A DNA stretch of 64,000 bases from Myxococcota bacterium (lineage in GTDB: Bacteria; Myxococcota_A; UBA796; UBA9615; JAKLKC01). The notes under the pieces are model-generated. The model did no database searches and was not told where the DNA came from. It was given only the letters and a program-made list of their open reading frames with translations. The first letter of the stretch is position 1. Each line of letters starts with the position of its first letter. Location: NCBI GenBank assembly GCA_023150875.1, contig JAKLKC010000013.1:1-64000 (forward strand). The letters run 5' to 3'. Made by a program: the position numbers and the translations under genes. Shown here in pieces: positions 9,520 through 16,441 of the stretch.

Positions 9520-10031
9520 CGTGCACCTCGGCCCGCCAAGCGCGCGGGCCTGCGCCGCGGCGCGCCAGCCGTCTCCGGCCTCCGGCGCCGCCGGTTCATG
9601 CCCAGCCGGGCACTCGGGTCGTCTCGATGCCATCGGCCCGCCACCTCGTACCTCACGATGCAGTGGTACAGGCCGGGTCGGTTCCTCGGGCTTCGGGTCC
9701 GCAGCATCACTTCCGCCGGGATGGACGTCAGCCTCAGCCGCTTCGCGTCGGCGTATCCCGGATCCCCCGGCGAGAGGGCCCGCCATCCCCGGGCGAGGAG
9801 CTCCCCCGCCCGGGCCGCCGAGAGACCGTCGCAGTCCTCGTGACCCTGCTGATACAGGTGGAGCACGTCGCACCAGGTCTCCACCCGCTCCCGCCGGTAC
9901 ACGACCCCCGAGGCGTACAGCCCCGGAAGGTCCTTCCGGCGCTGGTAGATCCGGGCGTTCTCCCGGGCGAGCCAGTTGAGCAGCCGCAGGGCCGCCCGCT
10001 CGTCGAAGCTGAGGAGGACGCGGATCTTCAC
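9516..10031 (-). CDS. Transglutaminase/papain-like cysteine peptidase candidate
   Basis: The 171-aa product starts at GTG 10031 (VKIRVLLSFDE), sharing GTGA with the stop of the upstream gene. Three motifs in order fit a Cys-His-Asp triad of the transglutaminase-like fold: GHEDCDGLSAARAGEL (Cys near residue 68), GLYHCIVRYEV (His near 137) and HRDDPSARLGM (Asp near 150). I recall a very similar DCEDLA...H...DPSxxLGM arrangement in many phage proteins of unknown role. Possible jobs are capsid-protein processing or peptide cross-link cleavage. The residues are visible; the activity is inferred. Confidence 0.65.
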   Translation of the reverse strand: MKIRVLLSFDERAALRLLNWLARENARIYQRRKDLPGLYASGVVYRRERVETWCDVLHLYQQGHEDCDGLSAARAGELLARGWRALSPGDPGYADAKRLRLTSIPAEVMLRTRSPRNRPGLYHCIVRYEVAGRWHRDDPSARLGMNRRRRRPETAGAPRRRPARLAGRGAR

Positions 10032-10645
10032 AGGCTCAACTCGAAGTGTAGAGAGCACAACTCTGCGGGGACGAGCCCGGTGACGGACACCTTCCGGGAC
10101 GCCCCGAGGGGTATGCCGGAGGTCCCGCCCGAGCCCATGGGATGCCGCAAGCTCACGGCGCCGCTGCCGTCCACCAGCTCCACCACCGCGGCGGTGGCCG
10201 GATCGGTGGAGTTGCCGCTGACGGCGATCGCGTAGGGTGGGACGTCGACCTCGGGTGCCGCGGAGGTCAGGAAGAAGTGGCGGACGTTCCGGGTGTACAG
10301 GACACCGTCCGCGACGGAGCAGGTGACTTCCTGGTCCTGACCGGTGATGAGACTCGCCGCAGAGATGTCGAGGGTGGTCCCGGCGACGACGCACACGCGG
10401 GTGGCGCGGGGGACGCTGATCTCGACCTCTCCGCCCTTGCCGTCGGTCCCGGTCCAGGCGAGGAACGCCTCGAAGGGCCCCTCGCCGACCAGGTCCACGA
10501 TCCGCGGCAGGGCTGGGGACGACTTGGCCCGAGCCCGCCGAAGGACCATGCGGGGACCCGGGACGAGGAGCGCCCCCGACGCGCGGGTCGCCCGGGGCAG
10601 CGTCTCGCGCCCGTAGGTGACGATGTAGTCGCAGACTTGAGCCAT
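10028..10645 (-). CDS. Beta-rich hypothetical protein, possible particle component
   Basis: The 205-aa product has no signal peptide or membrane segment. It is rich in Val/Thr/Ser and in short alternating hydrophobic runs (VEISVPRATRVCVVAGTTL, PYAIAVSGNSTDPATAAVVEL), typical of all-beta sandwiches or jelly rolls. It lies directly downstream of the acidic/basic diblock protein and 4 bp overlaps the peptidase-like gene. No family is recognised. A capsid, spike or vertex component is plausible from fold type and context only. Confidence 0.68.
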   Translation of the reverse strand: MAQVCDYIVTYGRETLPRATRASGALLVPGPRMVLRRARAKSSPALPRIVDLVGEGPFEAFLAWTGTDGKGGEVEISVPRATRVCVVAGTTLDISAASLITGQDQEVTCSVADGVLYTRNVRHFFLTSAAPEVDVPPYAIAVSGNSTDPATAAVVELVDGSGAVSLRHPMGSGGTSGIPLGASRKVSVTGLVPAELCSLHFELSL

Positions 10646-10704
10646 GGTCCACTCCGGATGAGGAGGGCCGCGGGAACCTCACCGGTGCCCGCGGCCCCCC
10701 CGGA

Positions 10705-10732
10705 GGGGCGCTCCCCCTGGGGGAGACGCCCC
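10705..10732 (-). terminator. Strong intercistronic hairpin
   Basis: Two arms, GGGGCG-CTCCCCC and its near-perfect complement, fold into about a 13-bp GC stem with one bulge and almost no loop. It lies between the stop of the diblock protein gene (10741) and the start of the next gene (10645). There is no U-tract, so it may stabilise or attenuate mRNA rather than terminate it. Such a hairpin after one operon gene often marks a protein made in larger amounts than its downstream neighbours. Confidence 0.4.
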
Positions 10733-10740
10733 GCGGGACC

Positions 10741-11499
10741 TCAGCAGAGCTGCTTGGTGCGGCCCTTGAAGGTCACCTCGAGGGACACGTCCGCGGCACC
10801 CGAGGCGGACAGGGTCCCCTTGATGACGATGTCCCGCCCGCCGCCGATGACCTGGTTCTTGAAGAACCCGCGGGCCCGGCTGCTCGCCGCGAAGTTGCTG
10901 GCCGAGGCGCCGTTGTTCGAGCTGAACACGGTCTTGCCGCCCAGCTTCACGTCGGTGATCTTCGCGAGGCCCCCCGTCACCTCGGTCAGGAAGTCCTCGA
11001 TGAAGAGGTCCTCCTGGACGCGGATGGTGATGACGAAGCTCTCCGTCCCCGCCCCAGCGAAGGTCGCGGAGGCCGATCCGGACTCCATGGTCTCGACCTT
11101 GAGGTCGGGCCGGCCCTTCTTCTTGGAGCTGCCGCGGCGCTTGCTGCTGCTCTTGCCGCTCTTGCTCCTGTTGCGCTTGTTGCGCCGCCGGCGGCGGGTG
11201 GCGCCGAACTCGTCGTCGTCCTCGCCCTCGACGGCTCCGTCGTCCTCGTCCCCGAACTCGTCGTCCTCGTCCCCGAACTCGTCGTCGTCGTCGCCCTCGA
11301 AGTCGCCGTCCTCGTCCCCGAACTCGGCGTCCTCGTCGTCCTCGTCCTCGTCGTCGTCCCAGTCCTCGTCCTCGTCCCCGAACTCGGGCTCGGGCTCGGG
11401 GCGCTGGCGGAGGCCGTCGGTGTCGACGAGCAGCTCCCGCGTCGCCGGGTCCCGGAACAGGCTGGTGTAGCCGAGGAAGATCAGGTTGTCCCTGCGCAT
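10741..11499 (-). CDS. Acidic/basic diblock protein with C-terminal beta domain
   Basis: The 252-aa product has three blocks. Residues about 1-30 are ordinary; about 31-98 are almost entirely Asp/Glu/Gly/Phe with repeats of FGDEDDE; about 99-128 are strongly basic (RRRRRNKRNRSKSGK). A C-terminal domain of about 120 residues is beta-rich (FVITIRVQEDLFIEDF, ITDVKLGGKTVFSSN, RDIVIKGTLSASG). The ITDxKxGGxxxF...F...G..I.I pattern resembles beta-sandwich structural proteins of small viruses, but I cannot name a family. A strong hairpin follows the gene. Charge blocks of this kind suit nucleic-acid neutralisation, or a scaffold that is later removed. A capsid role is inference. Confidence 0.72.
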   Translation of the reverse strand: MRRDNLIFLGYTSLFRDPATRELLVDTDGLRQRPEPEPEFGDEDEDWDDDEDEDDEDAEFGDEDGDFEGDDDDEFGDEDDEFGDEDDGAVEGEDDDEFGATRRRRRNKRNRSKSGKSSSKRRGSSKKKGRPDLKVETMESGSASATFAGAGTESFVITIRVQEDLFIEDFLTEVTGGLAKITDVKLGGKTVFSSNNGASASNFAASSRARGFFKNQVIGGGRDIVIKGTLSASGAADVSLEVTFKGRTKQLC

Positions 11500-11570
11500 T
11501 GCTCTCTCTCGCTCCCCACGGTCTCACGCCGTGGAAGTGGGTTGCCGCTGGTGTCTCGTCGTGGCCCGGA

Positions 11571-12194
11571 TCAGGCGGGCTGCGCCTGGGTGCGGGCGAA
11601 CCGGCCCCGTCGCCCCATCCCCATGCGACGCCGGCGCTGGGGGCGGGTGGGCTCGGCCTCGGCCTCCTCCTCTTCCCCGCGCATCCGCGGGCGGCGCGGG
11701 GACGGCTCGGGGCTGAGCATCACCTCGCGCACCGCGCCCCCCTCGAAGATCGCGTTCCCCGACGCGTCCCGGCCCTTGAAGGTCTTGCCCTGGGGCGTCG
11801 CCAGCCGCTCCCCCGCGCGGCGCCCCAGGCTGGCCACCCACGAGGCGGTCACGCCGTTCCCGAGGGCCAGGGCGTGCTCGCCGCCGCCGCCGGTGGCCAT
11901 CTGGTAGAAGCCGAAGCCGAGGGTGAGCAGGCCGACGGGGGCCCGCAGGTCGATGCCCGCCACCTCCATCTTCGGCTGCCCGAAGTAGCCCTCCGCCACC
12001 GAGGAGAGGACGACCGCCCCCTGCATCTCGGCGGTGGCGATGGCGGCCTCTCCCGTCGCGGCGACGACCTCCTTGGCCTTCGCCGCGCGCTTGGAGAGGC
12101 TGGTGATCCGGTCGACGGCCTCGGCGAGGGCGCGGGGCGCCTGCGCCTCGCTGACCTTCTCGCCCTTGATGGCCTTCTGCAGCGCCGTGGTCAT
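11571..12194 (-). CDS. Membrane-associated protein, first gene of the leftward operon
   Basis: The 207-aa product has a helical N-terminal half (KRAAKAKEVVAATGEAAIATAEM) and a hydrophobic stretch LRAPVGLLTLGFGFYQMAT near residues 84-101. A short domain then contains GKTFKGRDASGNAIFEGG, and an acidic/Arg-rich tail ends RRRRMGMGRRGRF. It is the promoter-proximal gene, starting 56 bp downstream of the conserved leftward promoter-like block. No family was recognised. Position and composition fit an abundant membrane or structural component. Confidence 0.7.
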   Translation of the reverse strand: MTTALQKAIKGEKVSEAQAPRALAEAVDRITSLSKRAAKAKEVVAATGEAAIATAEMQGAVVLSSVAEGYFGQPKMEVAGIDLRAPVGLLTLGFGFYQMATGGGGEHALALGNGVTASWVASLGRRAGERLATPQGKTFKGRDASGNAIFEGGAVREVMLSPEPSPRRPRMRGEEEEAEAEPTRPQRRRRMGMGRRGRFARTQAQPA

Positions 12195-12249
12195 GGGTTC
12201 GCGTACCTCTTTTCGCCAGGTGTCGCCCGGCGTTGCCGTTGCTCGCCCT

Positions 12250-12297
12250 GAACGTAACGAGGGAGGCGAGGCGACCCGCCGAAATCGCTACCCCGCC
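12250..12297 (-). promoter_or_regulatory. Leftward promoter-like block (half of an inverted pair)
   Basis: Read on the minus strand it consists of GGCGGGGTAGCGATTTCGGC, a 16-bp spacer, and CTCGTTACGTTC. The block at 12591-12638 on the plus strand has the same two boxes, differing at one base (T/A), with exactly the same spacer length but an unrelated spacer sequence. Conserved boxes with a conserved gap and a free spacer, each pointing out at an operon, are what a promoter looks like. Neither box resembles a housekeeping -35/-10, so the element's own sigma factor or an activator is the likely reader. The start codon of the leftward operon lies 56 bp downstream. Confidence 0.65.
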
Positions 12298-12617
12298 GGG
12301 AGCGCCCATGGGGGGAAGTCCGCGGGGTAGCTGAGGAATTCCCGGGGTAGCGGACCCCGCCGGAGCGGGGGCGAGCCTCACGGGTGGGAGGGGCGCCGTT
12401 CCAACGCGGGGTAGTGACGCGGAGAGGCGGGGTAGCGGCGTGACCGGCGCGGGGTAGCCACGAGGGAAGGCGGGGTAGCGACGCGACCGGCGCGGGGTAG
12501 GAGGCGCTACCCCGCTCTGGACCCCGGGGTAGCGGGGCGGGATGCCCCGGGGATCGGCTCCCCCGCGGGGGAAAAAACCGCGTCCAGGACGGCGGGGTAG
12601 CGAATTCGGCTACCCGG
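12286..12617. repeat. Array of GGGGTAGC repeats (iteron-like) between divergent operons
   Basis: About twelve copies of GGGGTAGC or its complement (some with one change) lie between the two divergent operons. They begin near 12286(-), 12321, 12344, 12405, 12426, 12448, 12469, 12491, 12504(-), 12526, 12591 and 12608(-). Five consecutive direct copies from 12405 to 12491 are spaced 21-22 bp, i.e. two helical turns, so one protein would bind them on one DNA face. The region from 12195 to 12651 holds no gene. It may be an iteron-type replication origin or a multi-site operator for both operons. The outermost copies form part of the two promoter-like blocks, which favours a regulatory role. Confidence 0.75.
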
Positions 12618-12638
12618 ATGCCGCGACTCGTTACGTTC
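12591..12638 (+). promoter_or_regulatory. Rightward promoter-like block (half of an inverted pair)
   Basis: Boxes GGCGGGGTAGCGAATTCGGC and CTCGTTACGTTC are separated by 16 bp, the mirror image of the block at 12250-12297. The downstream box ends 13 bp before the GTG start of the rightward operon (12652), so the transcript would have a very short leader. The sequence just after the second box is also partly shared between the two copies (CGGACGGAGC versus AGGGCGAGC). Confidence 0.62.
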
Positions 12639-12651
12639 CGGACGGAGCGAG

Positions 12652-13680
12652 GTGAACGTGGACGAGGACCTCATCATCGAGGAGTGGCCGAAGGTCGAAG
12701 AGACGCTGAGGCGCCAGGCCCGACACACCTGCTACATCACGCTCCTCGACCGAACCCACCGGGACCGGGAGGAGCAGATCGGGCGCTTCGACTACGAGAT
12801 CGAGCACGCGCTCCCCTGGCTCGAACCGGACCGCGGCGACGACCCGGTCGCCGAAGCGCTCCACGGCGAGGACGACATCGACGAGGACCCCCTCCCCGAC
12901 ACGTTCTCGTTGGACGAGCCCCCGCGGCCGGAGCCCAGCCCCGAGCAGATCGCCGTCGCCGCGAGGCGGTGGGTGCGGGACACGGTCACCCGCAACATGG
13001 CCGGTGAGGGCTGGCGGCGCTTCCGCCTGCGTTGCTGGGCGCGCAAGGCCAGCACCCCCATCGACTCCGTCACCTTCATCGCGCGGAACACCGATCCCGC
13101 GGTGCTGGACGATCCCGATCCGCTGCCCGCGCCGCGCCTGCCCGCCAGAGCGCCGTCGATGCTGGACGAGGAGCCGCTGGCGGGCGTGTCTCGCGCCTTC
13201 GGCTCCCTCACCGTGGCCACGACGCAGGTCCTGACCCTCACGCTGGACGCCATGCGCCAGCAGCAGCTCATCGCCAACGGCACCATCGCCCGGCTCCACC
13301 AGCAGAACCAGAGCCTCCACGCAAGCACCGAGCGCCTCGCCGGCGCGGTGCTGAACGCTCGCGTCGATGCCCTGGAGGCCCGCGAGGAGGCGCTGGCCGA
13401 GAGGCCCACCGACACCCGGGCCGAGATCGCCCGGGAGGGCCTGAAGCAGCTCGGCAGCGTCGCGAACCTCCTGCTGGTCAAGCAGGGGGTGGCCTCGGAC
13501 CTGCTGCCGGTGCTCGAGGCGGCGAAGGCCTCCCCGGAGCTGGCGGCGGCCCTTCACAACCCGAAGGTGCAGGCCCTGATGCGCGACCCGCAGACCTTGC
13601 GGGAGCTGGCCCAGATCATCACCGCGGCGGCGGAGGAGACGGCTGAGAGCGGCGCTGCTGCCGCGTCGGACGCCGCCTGA
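12652..13680 (+). CDS. Hypothetical 342-aa coiled-coil protein, first gene of rightward operon
   Basis: GTG start with a GGAG-type ribosome site just upstream (about 12644-12647). The first 110 residues are acidic (DEDLIIEEWPKVEET, GEDDIDEDPLPDTF). A central region (105-150) has tryptophans and basic residues (GEGWRRFRLRCWARK). The C-terminal half is helical and Ala/Leu-rich (QQQLIANGTIARLHQQNQSL; NARVDALEAREEALAER), compatible with a coiled coil. I recognise no family. It opens an operon that goes on to an amidase and a membrane protein, so a structural or scaffold role is possible. Confidence 0.72.
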   Translation: MNVDEDLIIEEWPKVEETLRRQARHTCYITLLDRTHRDREEQIGRFDYEIEHALPWLEPDRGDDPVAEALHGEDDIDEDPLPDTFSLDEPPRPEPSPEQIAVAARRWVRDTVTRNMAGEGWRRFRLRCWARKASTPIDSVTFIARNTDPAVLDDPDPLPAPRLPARAPSMLDEEPLAGVSRAFGSLTVATTQVLTLTLDAMRQQQLIANGTIARLHQQNQSLHASTERLAGAVLNARVDALEAREEALAERPTDTRAEIAREGLKQLGSVANLLLVKQGVASDLLPVLEAAKASPELAAALHNPKVQALMRDPQTLRELAQIITAAAEETAESGAAAASDAA

Positions 13681-13712
13681 CCACGGCTCGAACCCCCCAA
13701 GGAGCGTTCCCC

Positions 13713-14258
13713 ATGCCCTCGCCCTCCGCAAGGCGCCGCCCTCCCTCCTGGCTCGCAAAGGCCCGGGCCCTCTGGCCCGGCTTCGCCGCCCACGACGAGC
13801 CCAGCCTCACCGAGGGCCTCGACGAGTTCCACGACGACATGGAGCCCTCCGACCAGCGGTTCGCCGTGGGACACCTCGTCTACCTGGGCCTGGAGGGGCT
13901 TCACACGGTCGTTCGGGAGCTGCGCGCCCTGCGCGAGGCCATCGAGGACCTCGCGTCGAGCCTGGAACCCGAGGACGAGGACCCGGACGCCGAGCAGGAG
14001 GACGGCGGGGAGGAAGACGGCGGGGAAGAAGACGACGCCGAGGAGCCCGAGGCCGACGACCGGGAAGGCTCCGTGGAGGTCGAAGAGGCCGTGACCGACA
14101 CCCCGGCCGCGCCCCCCGAGCCCGCCGGGACCGCGGCGAGGGTCACCACCCGGCGCGCCTCCACCCGCCGCGCTGCGCCGCCGCCCACCGGACCTGTGGA
14201 GGTCCTGGACTCCGACGGGCAGGTCCTCGCCCGGGCCGAGGGTGAGGCCGTTCCGTGA
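13713..14258 (+). CDS. Small acidic-linker protein
   Basis: The 181-aa product begins 33 bp after the previous gene with an AAGGAG ribosome site at 13700-13705. A helical N-terminal part (GLDEFHDDMEPSDQRFAVGH, LREAIEDLASSLE) is followed by about 35 residues of Asp/Glu/Gly (residues 88-125). A Pro/Ala/Thr linker leads to a short C-terminal stretch PVEVLDSDGQVLARAEG. The family is not recognised. It is translationally coupled to the next gene by GTGA. Confidence 0.68.
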   Translation: MPSPSARRRPPSWLAKARALWPGFAAHDEPSLTEGLDEFHDDMEPSDQRFAVGHLVYLGLEGLHTVVRELRALREAIEDLASSLEPEDEDPDAEQEDGGEEDGGEEDDAEEPEADDREGSVEVEEAVTDTPAAPPEPAGTAARVTTRRASTRRAAPPPTGPVEVLDSDGQVLARAEGEAVP

Positions 14259-14701
14259 AGGCCCCGGGCGTCGACATCGACCTGGTCGTCCCCAGGCTGA
14301 GCGCGCTGCACGCCGTCGCCGTCCGCCGGATGCTCGGCCGGACGGTCCTCGACCTGGTGCGTCCCGCGCTCCGGGAGGAGCCGACGACGCGGGAAGGGGG
14401 CGCCAGGCAGGTGTTCCCCCTCCGCGTGCCCGACGGGATGGGGTTCGCCATCCCCCTCGGCGTCTTCGGCGAGATCGGCCTGCGCGCCGACGGTGACCGC
14501 CTGGTGCTCGCGGTCCCACGGATGCTGTACGAGCGGGTGGTGGGACGGGTCCGGCACCTGGTGGTGGCCGGTCCCCTCTCCCCGCCCGGACGTGGCGACG
14601 TCTCCGAGGCATGGCTCCAGCTCCGGCCGGGCGACCGGGTGACCGCGCCCCTCTTGCCCGGCGTGGAGGTCGTCCTCGAAGTGCCAGCCGGGGCCCCATG
14701 A
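14255..14701 (+). CDS. Hypothetical 148-aa protein
   Basis: Starts at GTG 14255 overlapping the previous stop, and ends overlapping the amidase start by ATGA. It has a mixed composition with beta-like strands (GMGFAIPLGVFGEIGLRADGD, RLVLAVPRMLYERVVGRVRH) and a final segment VTAPLLPGVEVVLEVPAGAP. No membrane segment or known motif is visible. Tight coupling to the amidase suggests a partner or structural neighbour of it. Confidence 0.68.
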   Translation: MKAPGVDIDLVVPRLSALHAVAVRRMLGRTVLDLVRPALREEPTTREGGARQVFPLRVPDGMGFAIPLGVFGEIGLRADGDRLVLAVPRMLYERVVGRVRHLVVAGPLSPPGRGDVSEAWLQLRPGDRVTAPLLPGVEVVLEVPAGAP

Positions 14702-15366
14702 GCGCCCCCCATGTCGTCAACGGCGCCGGGATCCAGGTGGGCGCCCCCCGCCCCCTCGCCGTCCTGGACATCCAGCACCGGGGCAAGCCCGGGAAGTGGG
14801 CCGACCGCGGCGCCACCTACCCACCCGGGGCCCGACTCCAGGACCCCCACATCGAGGAGGTGGACCTCACCCACCGGTACGTGCTGGCCGCGGACCGCAC
14901 CTTGCGGCTCGCGGGCTTCAACGTGGCCGTGATCGCCGACGGCGCCTACCGGGACCGCTGGCAGCGGTCCCACGACTACGGGGCGGCGGTTCATGTGGCC
15001 TGCCACGTCGACTCCGGTGGCGCCAACCGCGGATCGGTCCTCTACGACCGGCGCTCCCCGAACGGTCGCGTGCTCGCGGACGCCGTCGCCGATGCCCTGG
15101 GACGGGCGGTGCCCTGGCCCGTCGCCGCCGCCTCGTGCGGCCCCGACACCAACGGCGTACCCGGGGACGAGGGGGAGCGGGGCTTCTCCGTGATCGCCGG
15201 CCTCTACCCGCTGCGGCCGACGGGCCTGGTCTACGAGCCCGGCTTCATCGACTCCCGAAACGACCAGCACCGCGCGCTCCTGGCCGAGCGCCCCGAGTTG
15301 CTGGGGGTGGCCCTCGCCCGGGGCATCGCCGCCGGCTGGGCGCGCCTGGTGGCGAACGCCTCCTGA
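14698..15366 (+). CDS. N-acetylmuramoyl-L-alanine amidase-like (Amidase_3 fold)
   Basis: The 222-aa product fits zinc-dependent amidases that cut the bond between MurNAc and the peptide stem. Visible zinc ligands and context are LDIQHRGKPGKWADRGA (His near 26), HIEEVDLTHRYVLAA (Glu near 54) and HVACHVDSGGANRG (His near 101); a late catalytic-type segment is VYEPGFIDSRNDQHRALL. Family members have HxG...E...H in the same order. There is no signal peptide, so it would act from inside with a holin-like protein or as part of a particle. The downstream membrane protein at 15430 is a candidate partner. Confidence 0.8.
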   Translation: MSAPHVVNGAGIQVGAPRPLAVLDIQHRGKPGKWADRGATYPPGARLQDPHIEEVDLTHRYVLAADRTLRLAGFNVAVIADGAYRDRWQRSHDYGAAVHVACHVDSGGANRGSVLYDRRSPNGRVLADAVADALGRAVPWPVAAASCGPDTNGVPGDEGERGFSVIAGLYPLRPTGLVYEPGFIDSRNDQHRALLAERPELLGVALARGIAAGWARLVANAS

Positions 15367-15429
15367 AGAACCCCGGGGCCGCGGACCGCGCCCCTCACCG
15401 CTCCCTTCGTGGAGCAGGAGATCCCTTCG

Positions 15430-16098
15430 ATGCACACCGTCTCGAACGCCGTGCCCCTCCCCTCCCCGGCCTCCGGGCCCCCGCCGTGGCTCGTCACGCT
15501 CGCCTACATGGCCGCGGGCATCACCCTCGGGATGCTGCTCGTGCACCTCGCCACCGGGTGCGCCAGCTCGACCCCGGCGCCCGCTCCCTCCGTCGGGTCC
15601 CCCGACTCCGGCGAGGTGGAGGGCGCCTTCAACATCGCGGCCCTCGCCGCGACCGTGGCCCAGACCGCCGCCCTGGCCGATGCCTCCGCCGAGGGCTGCC
15701 TGGCCGCGTCCATCGCCTACGGCGGGATCCAGCTCGCCCACACGGTCTACCACGGGGTCGCGAGCGGCGGCGGTGCGCTCGTGCTCGCCGTCGACGCCTC
15801 GGCCTGCCTCCCCCTCGGCCTCCCAGCCGTCTCCGCCCCCCCGCCCGAGGTCGATTCCGGGATCCGCCTGGTGCTCCAGATCGTGGGAGACGCCGTGGGG
15901 CTGCTGGGCACGGTGGTGACGGACGACGACGCGAAGGCCGTCCTCGCCCGGGTGGGCGAGGTCCTGGCCCTGGTGCCGGATGCGTACTCGGCGACGGTGG
16001 AGGCCCTCAGGGACGAGGCGAGCCAGCCCGACGGGAAGGTGACGATCATCCTCGCCGAGGAGGTGCCCATCGCCGCCTCGGGCGCCGGCGCTCCCTGA
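15430..16098 (+). CDS. Membrane protein downstream of the amidase
   Basis: The 222-aa product begins at ATG 15430, chosen over GTG 15409 because AGGAGA lies 8 bp before it. A transmembrane segment WLVTLAYMAAGITLGMLLVHL (about 20-40) is followed by ATGCASSTPAP, which could be read as a lipobox although the hydrophobic segment is long. Further moderately hydrophobic helices follow (AALAATVAQTAALADAS, SGIRLVLQIVGDAVGLLGTVV). A holin- or spanin-like role next to the amidase is possible, but there is no diagnostic motif. Confidence 0.66.
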   Translation: MHTVSNAVPLPSPASGPPPWLVTLAYMAAGITLGMLLVHLATGCASSTPAPAPSVGSPDSGEVEGAFNIAALAATVAQTAALADASAEGCLAASIAYGGIQLAHTVYHGVASGGGALVLAVDASACLPLGLPAVSAPPPEVDSGIRLVLQIVGDAVGLLGTVVTDDDAKAVLARVGEVLALVPDAYSATVEALRDEASQPDGKVTIILAEEVPIAASGAGAP

Positions 16099-16200
16099 GC
16101 GCGCGACGTTCCGCCTCCCATCCCGTCCCGAAGCCCGCTGGTCGGCGGTCTCGTTGACGTCGGGATGGCCGGACCCCACCCCAACGCGGCCCTGGGCCGG

Positions 16201-16437
16201 TCAGAAGCCGAGCACGCACGCACGGCAGAGGCCGCTTCCGTTGCAGCTCGGGCAAGTGCCCACCCATCCCGACCGTCGGTTCGTCCGGACGACTTGCCCG
16301 CTGCCCTGGCAGCCGGGACACCGCAGCCGGCCCCCGCAGTCCGGGCACACCAACCAGGACATTGCCTGGACCAGGATGCCCACCGCGGCCTCGAGTCCCC
16401 CACCCTCGCCCACCCCAGGGCCCCGCCTGTCCGCCAT
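16201..16437 (-). CDS. Small DnaJ-type zinc-finger protein
   Basis: The 78-aa product has the alternating CxxC/CxGxG pattern of the DnaJ cysteine-rich domain without a J domain: CPDCGG, CPGCQGSGQV, CPSCNGSG, CRAC (residues about 31-75). Such stand-alone fingers bind two zincs and occur in chaperone-like or nucleic-acid-binding adaptors. The stop of the VapE-like gene (16442) lies 4 bp upstream, so it is the last gene of the leftward replication operon. Confidence 0.68.
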   Translation of the reverse strand: MADRRGPGVGEGGGLEAAVGILVQAMSWLVCPDCGGRLRCPGCQGSGQVVRTNRRSGWVGTCPSCNGSGLCRACVLGF

Positions 16438-16441
16438 GCCT

